From assembly GCA_024278415.1 (NCBI GenBank), contig JAJRTI010000946.1, forward strand, positions 1 through 10,212: DNA of 10,212 bases. Direction: 5' to 3'. Of the stretch, positions 6,329 to 10,212 are shown in pieces. Every line of letters begins with the position of its first letter. The stretch's first letter is position 1. A model generated the notes under the pieces. The model was not told where the DNA came from. It made no database searches and saw only the letters and a list, made by a program, of their open reading frames with translations. The DNA is from Planctomycetota bacterium. Lineage in GTDB: Bacteria; Planctomycetota; Brocadiia; JAJRTI01. The translations under genes and the position numbers were made by a program.

Positions 6329-7033
6329 CTACTCCAGCGGCCGCACCCACTCCACGTTCTTAGGAATCTTTAGCCTCATTTTCTTCTTGAGACCCCACCA
6401 CGGCTTCGCCCGGACTTTGATATCTGCAAATCGAATCGTCGTAATGACCTCCCCGTCGCTCTCGAAGAGACGAATCCGCACCGGCATCCACCGCTCCTCG
6501 TCCACCCACAGCACGATTCGGTTGTAGGGCTCGGTTTCGCGTTCCTTCCCCTTCTTGGGAGTCAACTGGATCTGTACAAACGTCTCGTCCCCCAGCTTCT
6601 CCTCGCCCAGGAGCTTGAAGTCGAAGTCTTCTTTCGCCTTGACCACAGAATCCATGAATCCCATGCCGACGACGCGCACCTTCTTGCCGCCCTGCCCCTT
6701 GAGGTCGTACGCCTCCGCTTGCTTCAAGGCCGGCTTGTACACGATCACTTTTGTATCGTCGATAAGGTCGTACTCCTTCTCCGGCTTATCGAACACGATG
6801 AGCAGCTTGCGCGGCTTCATGAAGTACACCGCGCCCCGGCGCACCTCTTTCTCCTCCAGCAGCGGTATCGCGCGCTCGTGTTCGATCTTTGCGCTCAGCG
6901 CGCCCATCGCGTCGTGCGCCTTCTGCATTTGCTCGAGCACGTGGTCGAGCGTGAGTGGGGGCTTCCCCTCCGCGGCCGAGACCGTTGCAGCCGCCAGTAT
7001 CGGCCCTAGCAGTATCAGCAGTCGAGTTCTCAT
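6329..7033 (-). CDS. LolA-like outer-membrane lipoprotein carrier (periplasmic)
   Basis: A 234-residue exported protein. Residues 1-20 form a signal peptide: MRTR, a hydrophobic stretch LLILLGPILAAATV, and a likely signal peptidase I cut after VSA (20/21). The mature part follows the LolA pattern: an N-terminal helix with LEQMQKAHDAMGALSAKIEHE (residues ~33-53), then GAVYFMKPRKLLIVFDKP (67-84), where LolA has its RPGRFRW-type strand, LIDDTKVIVYKPALKQAE (90-107), and later strands ending near residue 225. LolA proteins shuttle lipoproteins through the periplasm from the LolCDE complex to the outer membrane; environmental paralogues may instead carry other lipids. The start at ATG 7033 is chosen because GAAGGG lies six bases upstream and the signal peptide begins at once; in-frame ATGs at 7057 and 7108 would add residues ahead of it. 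It lies 104 bp after the HAD gene on the same strand, with a REP-like element between. Confidence 0.82.
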   Translation of the reverse strand: MRTRLLILLGPILAAATVSAAEGKPPLTLDHVLEQMQKAHDAMGALSAKIEHERAIPLLEEKEVRRGAVYFMKPRKLLIVFDKPEKEYDLIDDTKVIVYKPALKQAEAYDLKGQGGKKVRVVGMGFMDSVVKAKEDFDFKLLGEEKLGDETFVQIQLTPKKGKERETEPYNRIVLWVDEERWMPVRIRLFESDGEVITTIRFADIKVRAKPWWGLKKKMRLKIPKNVEWVRPLE

Positions 7034-7039
7034 GGGTTG

Positions 7040-7045
7040 CCCTTC
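7040..7045 (-). promoter_or_regulatory. Shine-Dalgarno site deciding the lolA-like start
   Basis: GAAGGG on the minus strand, six bases before ATG 7033. It supports this start over in-frame ATG codons at 7057 and 7108, which would place a charged tail before the signal peptide. Confidence 0.65.
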
Positions 7046-7060
7046 ATGTACGTTCATGGG

Positions 7061-7141
7061 GTAGCCCAGCCCGCCAGGGCTTGGGCGCTTACGGCGTAAC
7101 GGTCTCATGCGTCAACCCCGAAGCCTGGCGGCTTCGGCTAC
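7061..7141. repeat. REP-like inverted repeat between HAD and lolA-like genes
   Basis: The left arm GTAGCCCAGCCCGCCAGGGC (from 7061) is an imperfect inverted copy of the right arm AAGCCTGGCGGCTTCGGCTA (from 7121); by eye about 18 of 22 positions pair. The spacer contains a further small dyad TTACG-G-CGTAA at 7089-7099. The right arm runs through the HAD stop codon (7138-7140), so the end of that gene is formed by repeat sequence. This is the shape of a REP doublet. It could stabilise or process a HAD-lolA transcript. Confidence 0.6.
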
Positions 7142-7764
7142 ACCGCGGCGACTTCACGGCCGGCATGGCCATCGCTCAGGATTGGAATCAACTCGTGAAG
7201 CGAATCGATCACATAGTCCGGCGCGATCTCATCGGGCACCGGCCGCACGAGCAACAGCGCGGTCTTGCACCCTGCGGCCTGCCCGGACATGATGTCGAAC
7301 TTGTAATCGCCGACCATGAGCAGGCGCTCCGCGGCCACTCCAAGGCGTTCGGCAATAAGCAGCACCGGCTGTGGCGACGGCTTGGGCTCCGCGTCGTCGC
7401 GAGCGATGACGACGTCGAAGGCCAGTCCATGCCGGCGCATGACCGTGTCCGCGGACTCTTGGCTATTGCGCGTCAAGAGCGCGGTCTTCAGGCCCTCGGC
7501 GGCGATGTGCCCCAGCACCTGCTTCGCGCCCTCGTTCAGCTCTGCGGTCTCCGCGGCTCGGCGTTCGTGCTTCTCCAAGATGCCGCGGATACGGTTCTGC
7601 TCCTCTGGCCCGACCATCTCCATGTATTCGAGGATCGGCGTCGAGTCCGTCATGCCGATCTCGCGGCGGATCTCGCCGAAGTCGAGGTTGTTGACGGTCA
7701 GAGTCCCGTCGAGGTCGAAGATCACGCCATCGAACATAGGAGCATTCGCACTCACGAACGGCAT
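7138..7764 (-). CDS. HAD-superfamily hydrolase (phosphoglycolate-phosphatase-like)
   Basis: A 208-residue haloacid dehalogenase superfamily phosphatase. All four HAD motifs are visible: motif I DLDGT at residues 17-21 (nucleophile Asp17, acid/base Asp19), motif II Thr98 in LLTRN, motif III Lys128 in KPSP, and motif IV GDYKFD at 152-157. The segment between motifs I and II (~25-85) is helical, as expected for a C1 cap of the HAD-IA/Gph type. Such enzymes dephosphorylate small cytoplasmic phosphate esters such as phosphoglycolate or sugar phosphates; the substrate is not determined here. The frame is open to ATG 7788, but AAAGGA at 7770-7775 lies five bases before ATG 7764, which is preferred; ATG 7737 right before the catalytic motif is less likely. 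A good promoter lies about 80-105 bp upstream. The stop codon falls in the right arm of a REP-like repeat, and the lolA-like gene follows after 104 bp. Confidence 0.88.
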   Translation of the reverse strand: MPFVSANAPMFDGVIFDLDGTLTVNNLDFGEIRREIGMTDSTPILEYMEMVGPEEQNRIRGILEKHERRAAETAELNEGAKQVLGHIAAEGLKTALLTRNSQESADTVMRRHGLAFDVVIARDDAEPKPSPQPVLLIAERLGVAAERLLMVGDYKFDIMSGQAAGCKTALLLVRPVPDEIAPDYVIDSLHELIPILSDGHAGREVAAV

Positions 7765-7769
7765 TCTCG

Positions 7770-7775
7770 TCCTTT
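7770..7775 (-). promoter_or_regulatory. Shine-Dalgarno site deciding the HAD start
   Basis: AAAGGA on the minus strand, five bases before ATG 7764. The in-frame ATG at 7788 has no comparable site. Confidence 0.6.
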
Positions 7776-7841
7776 GAAGGAGAATCATCGGCGACGCGAA
7801 GCCTCGCCCGCATCACAAAGACATTCACGATCTATCTGCCA

Positions 7842-7870
7842 ATTATAGGCGCTGCTGGCTGCGCGGACAA
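7842..7870 (-). promoter_or_regulatory. Putative sigma-70-type promoter of the HAD gene
   Basis: On the minus strand: -35-like TTGTCC (7870-7865), a 17-bp spacer, and a perfect TATAAT -10 box (7847-7842). Transcription would start near 7835, giving a leader of about 70 nucleotides. The distance from the aldolase stop (7953) suits a separate transcription unit. Confidence 0.55.
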
Positions 7871-7914
7871 GGAAGCCGCCCATGTTGAGAGATCAGGCGA
7901 GTCACCCCCAAGCC

Positions 7915-7934
7915 CCGCACGCTGGCGCGTGCGG
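7915..7934 (-). terminator. Strong GC hairpin after the aldolase gene, possible terminator
   Basis: A perfect 8-bp stem CCGCACGC (7915-7922) and GCGTGCGG (7927-7934) closes on a 4-base loop, 18 bases past the aldolase stop codon. There is no U-run after it on the minus strand, so it is not a classic Rho-independent terminator. It may act as a 3'-end stabiliser or a weak terminator upstream of the HAD promoter. The 9-mer GCTGGCGCG occurs at 7921-7929 and again at 7941-7949. Confidence 0.4.
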
Positions 7935-7952
7935 CGACAGGCTGGCGCGCGG

Positions 7953-8738
7953 CTACAACACCATCCCCCGCGCGGTCTTGAGCGCCTGCGCGCTCGCATC
8001 ATTGAGAAACACCGTGTCCACGCCGAGGCCGATGAACGTGAATCCGTCGTCGATCGCGCTTTGAATGTTCTCGGGCGTGGGCAGCACCACGTGCGAGCCG
8101 GCCGCCTTGCCGGCCCGCTTGCAGGCCTCGGCCACGCGCTTGCACGCGTCCACCACAATGGGATCGCTCGTCTGCCCGGGGATGCCGTACGACCCGCTCA
8201 AGTCGTAGGGCCCGATGAACGTGCCGTCCACTCCTTCCACCGCGAGGATCTCGTCGATGGTCTCGACCGCCTCCTTGGATTCGATCATCACCACGACCGC
8301 GACGCTGTCGTTCGCGTCCCGCACGTATTCGTCGAACCGGTTGCCGTAGTCGTTCATCCGGGAGAAGCAAAACCCGCGCACGCCCGCGGGCGGATACTTC
8401 GCGGCCGCGACCGCCTTCGCCGCATCATCGGGGTTGTTCACGAGCGGCACGATCACCCCCTGCGCGCCGGCGTCGAGCACCTGCCGGATGAAGAGCGTGT
8501 CGTTCTCCCGCACCCGCACCATGGGGACCGCGCCGCGGCCGTGCATACCGCGGGCGAGCTGTGTGAAGCCCTCCACGTCGATGTCCGTATGCTCGCAGTC
8601 CGCGGCGATCCAGTCGTATCCCGCGTTGGCCAAGACTTCAGCGACCGCGGGATGGCCGATCTGGATCCACGTGCCGAAGGTGGGCTTGCGGTCCAGCAGC
8701 GCTTGACGGATGGGGTTGTTGATCACGTCCATCTCCAT
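7953..8738 (-). CDS. HpcH/HpaI-family class II 2-oxo-acid aldolase
   Basis: A 261-residue TIM-barrel aldolase of the HpcH/HpaI family, typical length about 255. Visible elements: FGTWIQIGHP (21-30), ADCEHTD (46-52, catalytic His50), PMVRVREND (72-80, Arg75), QVLDAGAQGVIVPLVN (86-101), RGFCFSRMNDYG (121-132), the metal-binding Glu153 in MIESKEA, and FIGPYDLSGSYGIPG (174-188, metal-binding Asp179). Family members reversibly cleave 2-keto-3-deoxy sugar acids or related 4-hydroxy-2-oxo acids to pyruvate plus an aldehyde (for example HpaI, GarL, YfaU/RhmA); citrate-lyase-beta-like relatives also exist. The exact substrate cannot be read from sequence. The start is ATG 8738 or 8732, neither with a clear Shine-Dalgarno site; the in-frame ATG at 8777 overlaps the promoter -10 region and is rejected. 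It is divergent from the thuA-like gene and followed by a strong hairpin. Confidence 0.92.
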   Translation of the reverse strand: MEMDVINNPIRQALLDRKPTFGTWIQIGHPAVAEVLANAGYDWIAADCEHTDIDVEGFTQLARGMHGRGAVPMVRVRENDTLFIRQVLDAGAQGVIVPLVNNPDDAAKAVAAAKYPPAGVRGFCFSRMNDYGNRFDEYVRDANDSVAVVVMIESKEAVETIDEILAVEGVDGTFIGPYDLSGSYGIPGQTSDPIVVDACKRVAEACKRAGKAAGSHVVLPTPENIQSAIDDGFTFIGLGVDTVFLNDASAQALKTARGMVL

Positions 8739-8777
8739 TTGGTTGTGTCGGGAGGTTCGATGCTGCAATGGGCCCAC

Positions 8778-8806
8778 ATTCTATGGCTGTGAGTGCTCAT
8801 GGTCAA
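8778..8806 (-). promoter_or_regulatory. Putative sigma-70-type promoter of the aldolase gene
   Basis: On the minus strand: TTGACC (8806-8801), a 17-bp spacer and TAGAAT (8783-8778), each five of six matches to the sigma-70 consensus. Transcription would begin near 8771, about 33 bases before ATG 8738. This is the best-matching promoter in the window. Confidence 0.6.
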
Positions 8807-8858
8807 TTCGCCTCTGCGCCGCGGCCGGTCCCCGGCGCCGGAAACATTCCCCGTTTCC

Positions 8859-8880
8859 CCTTGATCCGCCTATCTCAAGG
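8859..8880. promoter_or_regulatory. Dyad CCTTGA-N10-TCAAGG, possible operator between aldolase and thuA
   Basis: A perfect 6+6 inverted repeat, CCTTGA (8859-8864) and TCAAGG (8875-8880), separated by 10 bases, in the 195-bp gap between the divergent aldolase and thuA-like genes. Half-sites spaced about 16 bp centre to centre suit a dimeric regulator. It overlaps the -35 of the proposed thuA promoter, so a bound regulator would probably repress thuA. No regulator gene is visible in the window. A 10-bp palindrome CCGGCGCCGG at 8832-8841 lies nearby. Confidence 0.35.
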
Positions 8881-8889
8881 ATGTACCCT
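8861..8889 (+). promoter_or_regulatory. Weak putative promoter of the thuA-like gene
   Basis: TTGATC (8861-8866), a 17-bp spacer and TACCCT (8884-8889). The -10 box keeps only the T, A and final T of the consensus, so this is weak alone. The spacing and position (start near 8896, leader about 38 bases) are reasonable, and the overlap with the dyad would suit a regulated promoter. Confidence 0.28.
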
Positions 8890-8933
8890 CTCGCGCCTGT
8901 CTGACCCGTCAATCGAGAAGTGAGGATCACTCC

Positions 8934-9665
8934 ATGCCCACCCGCGTACTCGTCTGGACCGACGCCGCCGGACTGCACACCGATGAGCGGCCGATCGCGT
9001 ACCCCGAAGGCATCCACAATTGCATCGCCGGCGTCCTTAACGCGACCGGTGATTTCGATGCCACGCCGGTCGCAGTCGATGAGGCGCCCCTCACACCAGA
9101 GTCGCTGGACTCGTATCAGGCACTCGTGATGTGGGGGCACGGCCGGCCTATCGGACTTCCTGCGCAGCAGAACATCGTGCGGCAAGTCGAGGCCGGCAAG
9201 ATCGGCATCGTGGGCTTGCACAGCATTCTTATCTTCCACAGCAATCCGCTGCTGGTCGGCTCGCTGTTCGGCCAGACGGGCCGCTACGGCTGGGAGGACG
9301 GCGTGCCCATGCGGTTCACCGCCACGCGCACACACCCGGCCTTCGACGGCATTGAGAGCTTCGATCTCGTCGATGAGGCGTACTATGAACCGTTCGGTCT
9401 GGCCGAAGGATCGCAGACGCTCCTGACGATGCAAGTGCCCAACTGCAAGGAACGCGATTCGCACATCTACCACCCCGAGCGCAACTGCTACGAAGTCGGG
9501 AAGAATCCGGTTGAAGGACTGGTGTCGCGAGCGGCTTGGACGTACCGCGTCGGCAAGGGCCGGTCGTTCTATCTCCAGCCCGGCCACGAGACCGATCCGA
9601 CGTACCGCAGCCCGGTCGTCCAGCGCATTGTTGCGCGGGCCGCCAACTGGGTGGCGGCGAACTGA
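8934..9665 (+). CDS. ThuA-like family protein (trehalose-utilisation-type, glutamine-amidotransferase fold)
   Basis: A 243-residue protein starting at ATG 8934, with GAGGA (8922-8926) seven bases upstream. ThuA family marks are: an N-terminal strand RVLVWTD (4-10), ALVMWGHG (63-70), GIVGLHS (91-97), VDEAYYEPF (146-154) and the C-terminal GKGRSFYLQPGHETDPTY (207-224) followed by VVQRIVARAANW. The fold is related to class I glutamine amidotransferases, but this family lacks the usual Gln-amidotransferase Cys nucleophile; here the elbow region reads GLHS. In Sinorhizobium meliloti ThuA takes part with ThuB in trehalose and related disaccharide catabolism through 3-keto-sugar formation. Relatives are very common in polysaccharide-degrading planctomycetes and similar bacteria. 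There is no signal peptide, so it is probably cytoplasmic. No ThuB-like dehydrogenase is seen next to it. It diverges from the aldolase gene. Confidence 0.9.
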   Translation: MPTRVLVWTDAAGLHTDERPIAYPEGIHNCIAGVLNATGDFDATPVAVDEAPLTPESLDSYQALVMWGHGRPIGLPAQQNIVRQVEAGKIGIVGLHSILIFHSNPLLVGSLFGQTGRYGWEDGVPMRFTATRTHPAFDGIESFDLVDEAYYEPFGLAEGSQTLLTMQVPNCKERDSHIYHPERNCYEVGKNPVEGLVSRAAWTYRVGKGRSFYLQPGHETDPTYRSPVVQRIVARAANWVAAN

Positions 9666-9944
9666 CCCTAGCGCGGCCGTTGGGCACAACCCAATGGGCA
9701 GATGGATCCCACGGATGGCAGGGCGTACCCACGGATGCCGAACGTGATTGGCACACATCAGCGGGATACCACAGGCTTGCCCTGTGGTTGCTCATGTGGG
9801 CCATCTACAACGAGCACACAACAGACGCAGCCGACCTGTGAAAACTGCAAAGAACTTTCAACATCTTCAACGTTAGTGCCTTCGCGGTCAGCAACCGAGA
9901 CAAAAAGCAAGAAGTTGCGCGGTGTGCGTGCACTCTTGGCAGGG
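9666..9944. other. Intergenic sequence after thuA: hairpins and a short direct repeat, no gene
   Basis: No reading frame here has a convincing start or family similarity. Structures seen: a small hairpin TTGGG-CACAA-CCCAA at 9680-9694, 15 bases past the thuA stop; a direct repeat CCCACGGATG at 9708-9717 and 9728-9737; and a perfect 8-bp stem ACCACAGG (9768-9775) with CCTGTGGT (9781-9788) on a 5-base loop. None is followed by a U-run, so termination of thuA is uncertain. From about 9840 the sequence becomes visibly more AT-rich. Confidence 0.5.
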
Positions 9945-9988
9945 TATTGCGTATTCCGTATCTCGGATCGCAATACGCAATACGGAAC
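9945..9988. repeat. Heptanucleotide inverted repeat, copy 2 (diverged, shortened)
   Basis: The units TATTGCG (9945-9951), TATTCCG (9952-9958) and TATCTCG (9959-9965) are followed by GATCGCAA and then the opposite-strand units TACGCAA (9974-9980) and TACGGAA (9981-9987). It shares with the 4443-4537 array the core TCGGATCGC and the right arm GCAATACGCAATACGGAA. It has fewer left units and lacks 13 bases (GCGATCTGGATAC) present at the centre of copy 1. It is a dispersed family member, able to form an imperfect hairpin. Confidence 0.8.
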
Positions 9989-10052
9989 AGCGAGCCTGCC
10001 CTCCACGCGCCACGTCTTGCCTCTGATCCATGACAGCCAGAAGCCTTGGGTT

Positions 10053-10070
10053 GCGGGCGAAGCCCGCTTT
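10053..10070 (+). terminator. Small GC hairpin followed by T's, possible Rho-independent terminator
   Basis: A perfect 6-bp stem GCGGGC (10053-10058) and GCCCGC (10062-10067) on a GAA loop, followed by TTTGTT. The shape suits a weak terminator on the + strand, but it is nearly 400 bp past the thuA stop and no nearer + strand gene is evident. It could also be a short dispersed palindrome. The remainder, 10071-10212, shows no supportable feature. Confidence 0.3.
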
Positions 10071-10212
10071 GTTACAAAGGGTGTAGGTCTGATTGTACGT
10101 ATCCCAACGCGTTGCATTCTGGAGTTTCAGTTTCGAAGTGGATTCAGGCAGGTTCACAACAAACGTCCCGGCTCTTCGCCTGCGTGCAACCCCTCGCGGA
10201 CACCGCAGCCCG

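Noticed and set aside
8739..8777. Aldolase start at ATG 8777
   Set aside because: It would lie on the promoter -10 edge and upstream of the predicted transcription start; the added 13 residues do not resemble the family N-terminus.
9758..10157. Minus-strand frames in the right-hand intergenic region (119 and 89 codons)
   Set aside because: They cross the second heptamer repeat, overlap each other in different frames and show no domain or good ribosome binding site.
1..10212. CRISPR array, tRNA, rRNA, insertion sequence or phage genes
   Set aside because: Looked for on both strands; no spaced direct repeats of CRISPR size, no cloverleaf with CCA-type end, and no transposase or integrase motifs were seen. 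The repeats present are 7-bp tandem units and REP-like palindromes.

Overview
The window looks like chromosomal DNA from a GC-rich, saccharolytic, probably uncultivated Gram-negative (diderm) bacterium. A LolA-like periplasmic lipoprotein-carrier gene implies an outer membrane. The mix of an NPCBM carbohydrate-binding protein, a GH4 glycosidase, a ThuA-family protein and an HpcH/HpaI aldolase, with abundant short intergenic repeats, would fit the Planctomycetota / Lentisphaerota / Hydrogenedentota sphere. That placement is a guess; there is no rRNA or marker gene here. No phage, transposase, CRISPR array, tRNA or rRNA was seen.

Layout. On the + strand at the left edge lie the 3' end of an NPCBM-domain gene (2-445) and, 25 bp later, a LOG-family nucleotide hydrolase gene (471-1310). 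Five minus-strand genes follow, in transcription order from the right: HpcH/HpaI aldolase (8738-7953), HAD phosphatase (7764-7138), LolA-like protein (7033-6329), GH4 glycosidase (6004-4589), and a 1021-residue protein fusing a GlmU-like nucleotidyltransferase, a beta-helix and a DUF89 domain (4400-1335). The last converges on the LOG gene with 24 bp between stops. A ThuA-family gene (8934-9665, +) diverges from the aldolase. The final ~550 bp (9666-10212) hold hairpins and a dispersed repeat but no convincing gene.

Regulation. Sigma-70-type promoters can be read upstream of the aldolase (TTGACC-17-TAGAAT), the HAD gene (TTGTCC-17-TATAAT) and GH4 (TTGCAA-18-TAGAAT), with a weaker one for thuA that overlaps a 6+6 dyad (CCTTGA-N10-TCAAGG). 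Each gene may therefore have its own promoter; only HAD-lolA and NPCBM-LOG look co-transcribed.

Most unusual items: (1) the nucleotidyltransferase / beta-helix / DUF89 fusion, whose DUF89 part seems to have lost several metal ligands; (2) a GH4 enzyme whose active-site motif is CHGV, the class linked to alpha-glucuronidase rather than alpha-galactosidase; (3) a 7-bp-phased inverted repeat array filling the GH4/fusion intergenic region, with a second diverged copy near 9945-9988; (4) two REP-doublet-like inverted repeats, one of which contains the HAD stop codon. A sugar-acid (uronate) theme linking GH4 and the aldolase is possible but unproven.
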